The position numbers and the translations under genes are program-made. From contig NZ_JODS01000006.1 of the NCBI RefSeq assembly GCF_000718025.1, positions 62,001-126,000 of the forward strand: 64,000 nt of DNA. Direction: 5' to 3'. Within the stretch, counting starts at the first letter, position 1; every line of letters starts with the position of its first letter. The stretch is from Kitasatospora purpeofusca. GTDB taxonomy: Bacteria; Actinomycetota; Actinomycetes; Streptomycetales; Streptomycetaceae. Below the pieces are notes generated by a model, which saw only the letters and a program-made list of their open reading frames with translations, did not search any database and was not told the DNA's origin. Positions 42,001-50,389 of this stretch are shown here, piece after piece.

Positions 42001-43557
42001 ATGCGCAGTGCCCACAGCGTCGACCAGGTCCGCGCCGCCGAGGCGGAGCTGATGGCCCGGCTCCCGGAGGGCACGCTGATGCAGCGGGCCGCCGCCGGGC
42101 TCGCCGTGACCTGTGCCCGGCTGCTGACCCGCCGGCGCGGCCGGGTGTACGGCAGTCGGGTGGTGGTGCTGGCCGGTAGTGGCGACAACGGGGGTGACGC
42201 CCTGTACGCCGGTGCGGAGCTGGCCCGGCGCGGGGCGCGGGTGACGGCGGTGCTGCTCGCTCCCGGGCGGGCGCACGGCGGCGGGCTGGCGGCGCTGCGG
42301 GCGGCGTACGGGCGGGTGGTGGTGGAGCAGGAGGTCGGCCTGGCCGACTTCTCGTGCGCGGACCTGGTGCTGGACGGCATCGTCGGCATCGGCGGCCGGG
42401 GCGGACTGCGGCCGGAGGCCGAGCCGTACGCGCGGGCCGCGCGGACCGGGGTGGTGGTCGCCGTCGACGTGCCCAGCGGGGTGGACGCCGACACCGGGGA
42501 GGTCGCGGGGGCGGCGCTGCGGGCGGACGTCACGGTCTGCTTCGGCACCTACAAGCCCGGGCTGCTGATCGACCCGGGCGCCTCGTACGCCGGAGCGGTG
42601 CAACTGGTGGGGATCGGGCTCGAACTGCCGCCGGCCGGGGTGGTGGCCCTCCAGCACGCCGACGTGGCCGCCCTGCTGCCGGTGCCGGGCGCGGAGAGCG
42701 ACAAGTACCGGCGCGGTGTGGTCGGGGTCGCCGCCGGTTCCGCGCGGTACCCGGGGGCGGCGCTGCTCGCGGTCGCCGGCGCGCTGCGCGGCGGCGCGGG
42801 CGCGGTGCGGTACGTGGGGACGGCGGCCGAGGAGGTGGTGCGGCGCTTCCCGGAGACGCTGGTCACCGAGGGCGGTCCGGCCGGGGCCGGCCGGGTGCAG
42901 GCCTGGGTGGTCGGACCGGGCGGCGGCGAGGGCGCCGGACAGGCGCTCGCCGAGGCGCTGGCGGCCGACGTGCCGGTCCTGGTCGACGCGGACGGGCTGA
43001 CCGAGCTGGCCCGGCTCGGCCCCGGCGCGCTCGCCGGGCGGACGGCGCCGACGCTGCTCACCCCGCACACGGGGGAGGCCGCCCGGCTGCTCGCCGGAGC
43101 CGGAGCCGGGTCCGGGGGCGACGGCGGCACCCGTTCGGAGCAGACCCGCCCGCCCGCCGCCGAGGAGCTGGCGGCCGCCCGGCTGGCCACCGCGCGCCGG
43201 CTCGCGGCGGCGTACCGGGCGACGGTGCTGCTGAAGGGCTCGACCACCGTGGTCGCCGACCCCTCCGGTTCGGTGCGGGTGAACCCGACCGGGACGGCAT
43301 GGCTGGCCACCGCCGGCAGCGGGGACGTCCTGGCCGGGCTGGCCGGCTCACTGCTCGCCGCAGGCCTGTCCGCGCCGGACGCCGCCGCGGTGGCGGCCTG
43401 TCTGCACGGGCTCGCCGCCCGGCACACCGCCGGCGTCCCCGGCGCCCCCGTCATCGCCTCGGAGGTGGCGGCCGCGCTCCCGGCGGTCTGGAACGACGTC
43501 CGTGCCGCGGCGGCCCCGGAACCGCGTTCCGGGAGGCCGGGTGGAACCGGCGCCTGA
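42001..43557 (+). CDS. nnrD: Bifunctional NAD(P)H-hydrate epimerase / ADP-dependent dehydratase
   Basis: A 518-residue fusion of YjeF-N epimerase (1-215; VVVLAGSGDNGGDALYAG, AVDVPSGVDADTGE, TYKPGLL) and a ribokinase-like dehydratase (230-510; KYRRGVVGVAAG, TLLTPHTGEAARLL, TAGSGDVLAGLAG). It repairs hydrated NADH and NADPH. ATG 42001 follows GGGGGAGAG. A low-complexity insert lies around residues 362-385. In several actinobacteria this gene precedes alr, as here. Confidence 0.95.
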   Translation: MRSAHSVDQVRAAEAELMARLPEGTLMQRAAAGLAVTCARLLTRRRGRVYGSRVVVLAGSGDNGGDALYAGAELARRGARVTAVLLAPGRAHGGGLAALRAAYGRVVVEQEVGLADFSCADLVLDGIVGIGGRGGLRPEAEPYARAARTGVVVAVDVPSGVDADTGEVAGAALRADVTVCFGTYKPGLLIDPGASYAGAVQLVGIGLELPPAGVVALQHADVAALLPVPGAESDKYRRGVVGVAAGSARYPGAALLAVAGALRGGAGAVRYVGTAAEEVVRRFPETLVTEGGPAGAGRVQAWVVGPGGGEGAGQALAEALAADVPVLVDADGLTELARLGPGALAGRTAPTLLTPHTGEAARLLAGAGAGSGGDGGTRSEQTRPPAAEELAAARLATARRLAAAYRATVLLKGSTTVVADPSGSVRVNPTGTAWLATAGSGDVLAGLAGSLLAAGLSAPDAAAVAACLHGLAARHTAGVPGAPVIASEVAAALPAVWNDVRAAAAPEPRSGRPGGTGA

Positions 43558-43676
43558 TTCGTGGGCGTCCGGAAGGGGGTGGCGGGTCGCGGGGGGTCCC
43601 GGGCGCGGGCGGCCCGGGGCGGCGAGCCGAAGGGCCGTTCGGCAAGGACCCCGGGACGTCTGGGAGACTGACCCTG

Positions 43677-44873
43677 ATGACAACTGCGAAGACGCCCGTG
43701 ATGGCCGGCCTCACCGAAGGCGTACGGGCCGAGGCGACCATCGATCTCGCCGCCCTGCGCGGCAACCTCGACGCGCTGCGCGAGCGCATCGGCGGGGCCA
43801 CGGTGATGGCCGCGGTCAAGGCGGACGCCTACGGCCACGGCGCGCTGCGCTGTGCCCGGGAGGCGGTCGCCGCGGGAGTCGGCTGGTTGGGCACCGCGAC
43901 GCCGGAGGAGGCGCTCGCCCTGCGCGCCGGCGGTGTGGGCCCCGAGCAGGCGCGCATCCTCTGCTGGCTGTGGACCCCCGGCGGGCCCTGGCGGGAGGCG
44001 CTCTTCGCGGACCTCGACATCTCGATCAGCGGCGACTGGGCGCTCACCGAGCTGCTCGCCGCCGTCCGCGCCACCGGCATCCCGGCCCGGGTCCACCTCA
44101 AGGCCGACACCGGCCTCGGCCGCAACGGCTGCCAGCCGCACGACTGGCCCGAGCTGGTCGCCGCCGCGCGCCGCGCCGAGCTGGACGGCCTGCTGACCGT
44201 GGTCGGCGTCTGGTCGCACTTCGCCGCCGCCGACGAGCCCGGCCACCCCTCGATCCAGCTGCAGCTGGACGCCTTCCGGCTGGCCCTGGCCACCGCCGAG
44301 GCGGCCGGGCTGCGCCCCGAGGTGCGCCACCTGGCCAACTCGCCGGCCACCCTGCTGCTGCCGCAGTCGCACTTCGACATGGTCCGCACCGGCCTCGCCA
44401 TGTACGGGCTGTCGCCGGTCCCCGACGTCGGCTCGCCGTCCGACTTCGGCCTGCGCCCGGTGATGGCGCTGACCGCCCGGCTGGCCCTGGTCAAGCACGT
44501 TCCCGGCGGCCACGGGGTCAGCTACGGCCACCACTACACCACCCCGGGACCGACCACGCTGGGCCTGGTCCCGGTCGGCTACGGCGACGGCATCCCGCGG
44601 CACGCCAGCGGCATCGGCCCGGTGCAGGTCGACGGCAAGTGGCGCACGGTGGCCGGCCGGGTGGCGATGGACCAGTTCGTGGTGGACCTCGGCGGCGACA
44701 CCCCGCCGATCGGCGACGAGGTGCTGGTCTTCGGCAGCGGGGACCGGGGCGAGCCGACCGCCGAGGACTGGGGCCGCGCCTGCGGCACCATCTCCTACGA
44801 GATCGTGACCCGGATCGGCTCCCGGGTGCCGCGCCGCTACGTCGGCGGCCTGGACGAGGGCCTGCTCGGATGA
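43677..44873 (+). CDS. alr: Alanine racemase
   Basis: A 398-residue PLP enzyme. The cofactor lysine is Lys48 in AAVKADAYGHG; the second catalytic residue is the Tyr in GVSYGHHYTT (about residue 283). It also has HLKADTGLGRNG and VPVGYGDGIPR. It supplies D-alanine for peptidoglycan. ATG 43677 has GGGAGA 9 nt upstream. Its stop overlaps the hydrolase start (ATGA 44870-44873). Confidence 0.96.
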   Translation: MTTAKTPVMAGLTEGVRAEATIDLAALRGNLDALRERIGGATVMAAVKADAYGHGALRCAREAVAAGVGWLGTATPEEALALRAGGVGPEQARILCWLWTPGGPWREALFADLDISISGDWALTELLAAVRATGIPARVHLKADTGLGRNGCQPHDWPELVAAARRAELDGLLTVVGVWSHFAAADEPGHPSIQLQLDAFRLALATAEAAGLRPEVRHLANSPATLLLPQSHFDMVRTGLAMYGLSPVPDVGSPSDFGLRPVMALTARLALVKHVPGGHGVSYGHHYTTPGPTTLGLVPVGYGDGIPRHASGIGPVQVDGKWRTVAGRVAMDQFVVDLGGDTPPIGDEVLVFGSGDRGEPTAEDWGRACGTISYEIVTRIGSRVPRRYVGGLDEGLLG

Positions 44874-46081
44874 GCGGGCCGAGCGACACCGACCCGGTCG
44901 CGGCCCTCGGCCGGGCGGCCCGGGCCGTCAAGGCGGCCGAGGCGGCCACCGGGGTGAGCCGGGCCGGCCTGATCGGCATCTCGGTCGGCGTGCTCGCGGC
45001 CGGTGCCGCCGCCGGCGTGGCGATCGACCGGCTGACGGTCGGCCGGAGCACCCGCCGCCGGGCCCGCGCCGAGCTGGACGCCAACGCCCCGTACGGCTCG
45101 CTGCGCGGCCGCCCCCGCACGGTGGCCGCCGCCGACGGCACCGAGCTGTACGTCGAGCTGGACGGCCTCGACCTCCCGGAGGAGCGGCGGGACGGCACGG
45201 CCGAGCCGCTGACCGTGGTCTTCTGCCACGGCTACTGCCTCAACCAGGACAGCTGGCACTTCCAGCGCGCCGCCTTCCGGTCCGGCGCCCGGCTGGTCCT
45301 GTGGGACCAGCGCAGCCACGGCCGCTCCGAGCGCTCCCGCTCCTTCCTGGCCGGCGAACCCGCCGGCATCGACCAGCTGGGCGGCGACCTCAAGGCCGTG
45401 ATCGACGCCGTCGCGCCGACCGGCCCGCTGGTCCTGGTCGGCCACTCGATGGGCGGCATGACGATGATGGCGCTGGCCGACCAGCACCCGGAGCTGTTCC
45501 GGGAGCGGGTCGCCGGGGTCGCGCTGATCGGCACCCTGGCCGGGAACTGGGACGCCGTCACCTTCGGCCTGCCCGTCGCCGGCGCCAAGCTGTTCCGCAG
45601 GGTCGCGCCGGGCATGATGAAGCTGCTCGGCCGCCAGGTGGACCTGGTGGAGGCGACCCGCCGGCTCGGCGCGGACGTCAGCGCCGTCTTCTACCGGCGG
45701 TACTCCTTCGGGGCGAAGGACGTCGACCCGGGCGTGGTCCGGTTCGCCGAGCAGATGCTGGACGCCACCCCGATCGACGTGGTGGCCGAGTTCTACCCGG
45801 TGTTCTCGGCGCACGAGAAGACCGAGGCGCTGGCCGCCCTGCGCGGCATCCCCACCCTGGTGCTGACCGGCACCAAGGACCTGCTCACCCCGCCCGGCCA
45901 CGGCGAGGTGATGGCCGAGCAGTTGCCGGGGGCCGAGCTGGTCCTGGTCCAGGACGCCGGGCACCTGGTGATGCTGGAGCGCCCCGACCTGGTCGACCAC
46001 CACCTGGCGGACCTGTTCGACCGGGCCGCCCGCTTCCGCGGCGCGGCCCCGCTGCCGCCCCAGGTCGGCGAACCGGCGTAG
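44870..46081 (+). CDS. Membrane-anchored alpha/beta hydrolase
   Basis: A 403-residue protein. An N-terminal hydrophobic helix (about 33-55, LIGISVGVLAAGAAAGVAI) precedes a classical alpha/beta-hydrolase domain. That domain has VVFCHGYCLNQDSWHFQ (oxyanion region), DQRSHGRSERS, the nucleophile elbow GHSMGGM, an acid in GTKDLLTPP and a catalytic His in DAGHLVMLE. The substrate is unknown. The gene is translationally coupled to alr, an arrangement common in Streptomyces, which hints at an envelope-linked role but does not prove one. Confidence 0.88.
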   Translation: MSGPSDTDPVAALGRAARAVKAAEAATGVSRAGLIGISVGVLAAGAAAGVAIDRLTVGRSTRRRARAELDANAPYGSLRGRPRTVAAADGTELYVELDGLDLPEERRDGTAEPLTVVFCHGYCLNQDSWHFQRAAFRSGARLVLWDQRSHGRSERSRSFLAGEPAGIDQLGGDLKAVIDAVAPTGPLVLVGHSMGGMTMMALADQHPELFRERVAGVALIGTLAGNWDAVTFGLPVAGAKLFRRVAPGMMKLLGRQVDLVEATRRLGADVSAVFYRRYSFGAKDVDPGVVRFAEQMLDATPIDVVAEFYPVFSAHEKTEALAALRGIPTLVLTGTKDLLTPPGHGEVMAEQLPGAELVLVQDAGHLVMLERPDLVDHHLADLFDRAARFRGAAPLPPQVGEPA

Positions 46082-46208
46082 AGCGGCGCGGCGCCGCCGC
46101 CCCGTCCCGGGGCGGGCCCGGCGCGGGCGGTGCCGGGGATGTGGCACGGTAGCGGGGGCGCCCGAGGACCGGTGCGCCGCCGTACGGACCGAAGGGCTTG
46201 ATTCGCGC

Positions 46209-46706
46209 ATGGGCTCCCACGCCTCTCTCACCGTCGCCACCCCCGACCGGATGGGCCGGCTCGGCCGGGAGCTGGCCGCGCTCCTGCGGCCGGGGGACCT
46301 CGTGCTGCTCTCCGGCGAGCTGGGAGCGGGCAAGACCACGCTGACCCGGGGCCTCGGCGAGGGGCTCCAGGTGCGCGGGGCGGTCACCTCCCCGACCTTC
46401 GTGATCGCCCGGGTGCACCCCTCGCTGGTGGGCGGCCCGGCGCTGGTGCACGTCGACGCGTACCGGCTGGGCGGCGACCTCGACGAGATGGAGGACCTCG
46501 ACCTCGATGTCTCGCTGCCCGAGTCGGTGGTGGTGGTCGAGTGGGGCGAGGGCAAGGTCGAGCGGCTCTCGGAGAACCGTCTGGAGGTCCGGATCGGACG
46601 CGCGATCGGCGCCGAGGCGGCCGGGGACGACCTGGACCCGCGCCAGGTCGAGCTGACCGGCATCGGCACCCGCTGGGACGGCACGGACCTGACCGTGCTG
46701 GCCTGA
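46209..46706 (+). CDS. tsaE: tRNA t6A ATPase component TsaE
   Basis: A 165-residue TsaE with Walker A GELGAGKTTLTRGL (about 37-50), TSPTFVIAR, HVDAYRLGG and VVVEWGEG. It drives the TsaB-TsaD complex that makes threonylcarbamoyladenosine-37 on ANN-decoding tRNAs. tsaB, rimI and tsaD lie about 1.3 kb downstream, separated by two unrelated-looking genes. Confidence 0.94.
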   Translation: MGSHASLTVATPDRMGRLGRELAALLRPGDLVLLSGELGAGKTTLTRGLGEGLQVRGAVTSPTFVIARVHPSLVGGPALVHVDAYRLGGDLDEMEDLDLDVSLPESVVVVEWGEGKVERLSENRLEVRIGRAIGAEAAGDDLDPRQVELTGIGTRWDGTDLTVLA

Positions 46707-46740
46707 CGGCGCCGCCCGCACCGCCCCGGCCGCGTCGGAG

Positions 46741-46765
46741 CGCCCCGGACGGCCTTGCCGGGGCG
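46741..46765 (+). terminator. Hairpin after tsaE
   Basis: CGCCCCGG (46741-46748) pairs with CCGGGGCG (46758-46765), loop of 9 nt, 35 bp after the tsaE stop codon. Confidence 0.6.
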
Positions 46766-46844
46766 GCCCCGTCGTGTCACGGTTTGCCGACAGGGTGTCG
46801 GGAAGATGTTGCGATCGAGGTCCCGGGCGTGGTGGGATGGTTCT

Positions 46845-46863
46845 TGAGGTTAGGTCTGCCTAA
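46845..46863 (+). promoter_or_regulatory. Possible DmdR/IdeR-type iron box
   Basis: The 19-mer at 46845-46863 matches the iron-box consensus TTAGGTTAGGCTAACCTAA at 14 of 19 positions by my count. It contains the inverted repeat GTTAGG-TCTG-CCTAAC (46849-46864). It sits 13 bp before the start codon of a small ORF. Binding has not been shown. Confidence 0.42.
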
Positions 46864-46875
46864 CTAGGAGGCGCC

Positions 46876-47112
46876 ATGCCGAGCACCACGCCCGCCCCGG
46901 AGCGCGCACCGCGCGGGACCGGGGCCGAGGAGCCCGCCCGCCGTGCCGCGGGGGAGCCGATGCGGGCCCTGCTGGCCGCCTGTGCGGCGGCGGAGGCGGT
47001 CTCCACCCCGCCCGAACGCCGTCCGGCCGCCCCCTCGCTGGGCGAGGGCCCCGGGACGTCCGGACCGGCGCCGTCGAGCGGCGGCGCGCACGAGACCCGC
47101 CGCGCCGCCTGA
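46876..47112 (+). CDS. Small protein of unknown function behind a possible iron box
   Basis: A 78-residue protein with no recognised domain. ATG 46876 has AGGAGG (46866-46871) 4 nt upstream, which supports translation. The central segment MRALLAACAAAEAVSTPP (29-46) may be a short amphipathic helix; both flanks are Pro/Ala/Arg/Gly-rich and look disordered. A later in-frame ATG (residue 29) would give 50 residues. It is on its own between tsaE and a minus-strand gene. If the upstream palindrome is an iron box it would be induced under low iron. Confidence 0.6.
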   Translation: MPSTTPAPERAPRGTGAEEPARRAAGEPMRALLAACAAAEAVSTPPERRPAAPSLGEGPGTSGPAPSSGGAHETRRAA

Positions 47113-47126
47113 GACCTGTCCGCCCC

Positions 47127-47156
47127 GGTCAGGGGATCACGGGTCAGGGGATCACG
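47127..47156. repeat. 15-bp perfect tandem duplication at a gene end
   Basis: GGTCAGGGGATCACG occurs twice without a gap (47127-47141 and 47142-47156), spanning the stop codon of the minus-strand gene. The downstream copy repeats the last codons and stop, so the protein is unaffected. Confidence 0.9.
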
Positions 47157-47812
47157 ACGACCTTGGTGTCCTTCGGTGCGAAGTCCCAGAGCAGCTGGCC
47201 GTCCGCGCGGCTGCTCCGGATTCCGCCGGTCTTGCCCGCCGAGGCGGCCGGGGAGGACGCGGCCGCGGTGGGCGCCGGAGCGGCGGGCGGAGCGCCGGTG
47301 CCGCCGTCGACGGCCGCGCCGAAGCCGAACACCACGCCGTTCTGCTGCGCGAAGCGCACCACGTGCTCGATCTGCTTGCCGTCGGTGCCCGTCCCGGACT
47401 GGGTCCGGCTGTACACCGGGTAGCTGCCGGGGGCCGGCTCGACCGTGCCCGGTGTCACCGGGAAGGTGGCCACCACCTGCGGGGTCTTCTTCGGGTCGAT
47501 CAGCCAGACGTAGTGGGTGCTGACCGAGTAGACGACCCGCAGCCCGGTGCCGGTGCCCGCGGTGGGCAGGGTCGGGGCGGTCGGCGTGGGCGCGGCGGTC
47601 GGGGTGGCCGAGGCCGCCGGTCCGCCGGAGGTGGTGGCGGCCGTGCTCGTGGTGGGGTTCGCGGCGACCGCGCGGTCCTGGGCGCCGTTGGCCTGGAAGG
47701 CCAGCAGGCTCACCACCGCCAGGGCCCCCAGCGTCAGCCCGGTGACCACCACTCCAGGACCCATCTTCGCCACGTGCCGCTCCCACCGCCGTCCCAAAAC
47801 CGTCGGCCCCAT
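47144..47812 (-). CDS. Membrane-anchored protein with degenerate L,D-transpeptidase-like domain
   Basis: A 222-residue protein: short cytoplasmic start, membrane helix (about 18-40), Thr/Pro/Ala-rich linker (50-88), then a domain (91-222) that follows the YkuD pattern. VYSVSTHYVWLID, VTPGTVEPAPGSYPVYSR and the end GGIRSSRADGQLLWDF..TKVVVI correspond to the fold. The position of the usual SHGCIR catalytic loop reads KTGGIR, so the nucleophile Cys is Gly, and no His stands at the expected site. It should be outside the membrane and catalytically dead if the alignment is right. ATG 47812 has no clear SD. It is divergent from tsaB. Confidence 0.6.
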   Translation of the reverse strand: MGPTVLGRRWERHVAKMGPGVVVTGLTLGALAVVSLLAFQANGAQDRAVAANPTTSTAATTSGGPAASATPTAAPTPTAPTLPTAGTGTGLRVVYSVSTHYVWLIDPKKTPQVVATFPVTPGTVEPAPGSYPVYSRTQSGTGTDGKQIEHVVRFAQQNGVVFGFGAAVDGGTGAPPAAPAPTAAASSPAASAGKTGGIRSSRADGQLLWDFAPKDTKVVVIP

Positions 47813-47962
47813 CGTGCCAGGTTCGCCCGTCCGGTCCGCATCGTGTCGGACGTGTGTTCCGTGACCGGTCCGGTTTTCGATCGGGCGGAGCACGCGCCCC
47901 GACGGGACCGCCCGGGGACCGGCGCCGGACCGGGCACCGGCGGACCGGTCTAACCTTGACCC

Positions 47963-48619
47963 GTGCTGCTGCTCGCGTTCGACACCGCTACCCCCGCCGT
48001 CACCGCCGCCGTCCACGACGGCACGGCCGTCCTCGCCGAGACCGACCAGGTCGATGCCAGGCGCCACGGCGAACTCCTGATCCCCGCGATCGACCGGGTG
48101 CTCCGGGAGGCCGGTGTCGACCGGCACCGGCTGACCGACATCGCGGTGGGCGTGGGCCCGGGCCCGTACACCGGCCTGCGGGTCGGCCTGGTCACCGCCG
48201 CCGCGCTGGGCCACGCGCTCGGCCTGCCGGTGCACGGCGTCTGCACCCTGGACGCGATCGCCCACGCGGCCCGCGCCGAGGGGCTGGCCGGCGAGGCGTT
48301 CACCGTGGCCACCGACGCCCGCCGCAAGGAGGTCTACTGGGCCGCCTACGACGCCGAGGGCCGGCGGACCGAAGGTCCCTCGGTGGACCGTCCGGGCGAG
48401 CTGACCCCGCCGGCGCGGTCGGTCGGCGCCGGCGCGCTGCTCTACCCGGACGCCTTCCCGGGCGCCCACGGCCCCGAGCACGTCTCGGCCGGCGCGCTCG
48501 CCGCGTTCGCCGCCGCCGAACTGGCCGCCGGCCGGGCCCTGCTGCCCAACGCCCCGCTCTACCTGCGCCGCCCGGACGCCCAGGTGCCGGCCGGCTACAA
48601 GGCGGTGCTCCCGGCGTGA
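47963..48619 (+). CDS. tsaB: tRNA t6A complex dimerization protein TsaB
   Basis: A 218-residue ASKHA-fold protein: LLLAFDTATPAVTAAV at the start, RRHGELLIPAIDRVL, and VGVGPGPYTGLRVGL. It pairs with TsaD in t6A synthesis. GTG 47963 has no SD, but TAACCT at 47951-47956 is a plausible -10 seven bases upstream, so the transcript may be leaderless. Its stop overlaps the GTG start of rimI (GTGA). Confidence 0.93.
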   Translation: MLLLAFDTATPAVTAAVHDGTAVLAETDQVDARRHGELLIPAIDRVLREAGVDRHRLTDIAVGVGPGPYTGLRVGLVTAAALGHALGLPVHGVCTLDAIAHAARAEGLAGEAFTVATDARRKEVYWAAYDAEGRRTEGPSVDRPGELTPPARSVGAGALLYPDAFPGAHGPEHVSAGALAAFAAAELAAGRALLPNAPLYLRRPDAQVPAGYKAVLPA

Positions 48620-49305
48620 CCGGCCCGAGCACCACCGGTCCGAGCACCACCGGCCCGGACACCACGGCCCCCGGTGCCGCCGGTCCGGCCCCGGCCGACC
48701 GGGCGCCCGCCGCCCGGCTGCGCCCGATGCGCTGGTGGCACATAGCCCCGGTGCTGGCGCTGGAGCTGGAGCTGTTCCCGGAGGACGCCTGGTCCGCCGG
48801 CATGTTCTGGTCCGAGCTGGCCGAGGCCCACCCCGGCGGCACCCGGCACTACACCGTCGCCGTCACCCCGGACGGCGCGGTCGTCGGCTACGCCGGGCTG
48901 ATGGCGGTGGGCGGTGACGGCGATGTGCAGACCATCGCCGTCGACGGACGCCACCAGGGCACCGGGCTCGGCGCGGCGCTGCTCACCGATCTGGTGCGGG
49001 AGGCCGCCCGGCGCGGCTGCGCGGACCTGCTGCTGGAGGTTCGGGTGGACAACACCCGCGCGCAGCGGCTCTACGAGCGCTTCGGCTTCGAGCCGGTCGG
49101 CATCCGGCGCGGCTACTACCAGCCGGCCGGGATCGACGCGCTGGTGATGCGGCTCGACCTCGCGGCCGCCTCCGCCGCTCCCACCGAGCACGCCGCTCCC
49201 GCCGACCACGCCGCCCCGGCCGCCCCCGCCGCGGCCCCCGAAGACCTCGACGAACCCGCGGGCCACCCGCGACCGGATGTGAAGAAGGACACCCCCCATG
49301 GCTGA
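48616..49305 (+). CDS. rimI: Ribosomal protein S18-alanine N-acetyltransferase-like GNAT enzyme
   Basis: A 229-residue protein from GTG 48616. The GNAT core (about 35-180) has LELELFPEDAWSAGMFWSEL, the acetyl-CoA loop DGRHQGTGLGAALL, LEVRVDNTRAQRLYERFGF and RRGYYQP. It should acetylate protein N-termini. The N-terminal 20 residues are Thr/Gly/Pro repeats (GPSTTGPSTTGPDTT) and the last ~45 are Ala/Pro/His-rich. An internal ATG at 48728 would drop the repeats. tsaB-rimI-tsaD is a conserved order; tsaD begins 8 bp before the rimI stop. Confidence 0.88.
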   Translation: MTGPSTTGPSTTGPDTTAPGAAGPAPADRAPAARLRPMRWWHIAPVLALELELFPEDAWSAGMFWSELAEAHPGGTRHYTVAVTPDGAVVGYAGLMAVGGDGDVQTIAVDGRHQGTGLGAALLTDLVREAARRGCADLLLEVRVDNTRAQRLYERFGFEPVGIRRGYYQPAGIDALVMRLDLAAASAAPTEHAAPADHAAPAAPAAAPEDLDEPAGHPRPDVKKDTPHG

Positions 49306-50389
49306 CGAACCGCTCGTCCTCGGCATCGAGACCTCCTGCGACGAGACCGGCGTCGGCATCGTGCGCGGCACCACCCTGCTGGCCGACGCGGTGGCCTCCA
49401 GCGTCAACGACCACGCCCGCTTCGGCGGCGTCGTCCCCGAGATCGCCAGTCGCGCGCACCTGGAGGCGATGGTCCCGACCATCCAGCGCGCCCTGGACAC
49501 CGCGGGCGTCAAGGCGAGCGACCTGGACGGCATCGCGGTCACCGCCGGACCGGGCCTGGCCGGCGCGCTGCTGGTCGGCGTGAGCGCCGCCAAGGCCTAC
49601 GCGTGGGCCCTCGACAAGCCGCTGTACGGGGTCAACCACCTCGCCTCGCACATCTGCGTGGACCAGCTGGAGCACGGCCGGCTGCCCTCGCCGACGATGG
49701 CCCTGCTGGTCTCCGGCGGGCACTCCTCGCTGCTGCTGAGCGAGGACATCACCACCGACGTCCGCCCGCTCGGCGCGACCATCGACGACGCGGCCGGCGA
49801 GGCCTTCGACAAGGTGGCCCGGGTGCTCGGCCTGGGCTTCCCCGGCGGCCCGGTGGTGGACCGCCGCGCCCGTGAGGGCGACCCGAAGGCGATCGCCTTC
49901 CCGCGCGGCCTGACCGGCCCCAAGGACCCGGAGTACGACTTCTCCTTCTCCGGTCTGAAGACCGCCGTCGCCCGCTGGGTGGAGGCGAAGCGCCGGGCCG
50001 GCGAGGAGGTGCCGATCGCGGACGTCGCGGCGTCCTTCCAGGAGGCGGTCACCGATGTGCTCACCCGCAAGGCCGTCAAGGCCTGCAAGGACAACGGCGT
50101 CGACCACCTGATGATCGGCGGCGGTGTCGCGGCCAACTCCCGGCTCCGCGAGATGGCCCAGCAGCGCTGCGACCGGGCCGGCATCCGGCTGCGGGTGCCG
50201 CGTCCGGGCCTGTGCACCGACAACGGCGCGATGGTCGCCGCGCTCGGCAGCGAGATGGTCTGGCGGGACCGCGCGCCGTCCTCGCTCGACCTGTCGGCCG
50301 ACTCCTCGCTGCCGGTCACCGAGGTCCATGTGCCGCACACCGACTTCCACGGGCAGGCCTACCAGGCCCTGACCGGGCAGCAGCAGTGA
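49298..50389 (+). CDS. tsaD: tRNA N6-threonylcarbamoyladenosine transferase
   Basis: A 363-residue TsaD: LGIETSCDETGVGIV at the start, the metal motif HLASHICVD, MALLVSGGHSSLL, LGLGFPGGPVVDRRA and GGGVAANSRLREM. It transfers the threonylcarbamoyl group to A37 of tRNA. It overlaps rimI by 8 bp. GGAC/AAGAAGGAC upstream serves as the ribosome-binding site. Confidence 0.97.
   Translation: MADEPLVLGIETSCDETGVGIVRGTTLLADAVASSVNDHARFGGVVPEIASRAHLEAMVPTIQRALDTAGVKASDLDGIAVTAGPGLAGALLVGVSAAKAYAWALDKPLYGVNHLASHICVDQLEHGRLPSPTMALLVSGGHSSLLLSEDITTDVRPLGATIDDAAGEAFDKVARVLGLGFPGGPVVDRRAREGDPKAIAFPRGLTGPKDPEYDFSFSGLKTAVARWVEAKRRAGEEVPIADVAASFQEAVTDVLTRKAVKACKDNGVDHLMIGGGVAANSRLREMAQQRCDRAGIRLRVPRPGLCTDNGAMVAALGSEMVWRDRAPSSLDLSADSSLPVTEVHVPHTDFHGQAYQALTGQQQ

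Noticed and set aside
46876..47112. Miniprotein as a tsaE-operon toxin or antitoxin
   Set aside because: There is no partner gene on the same strand and no toxin or antitoxin motif.
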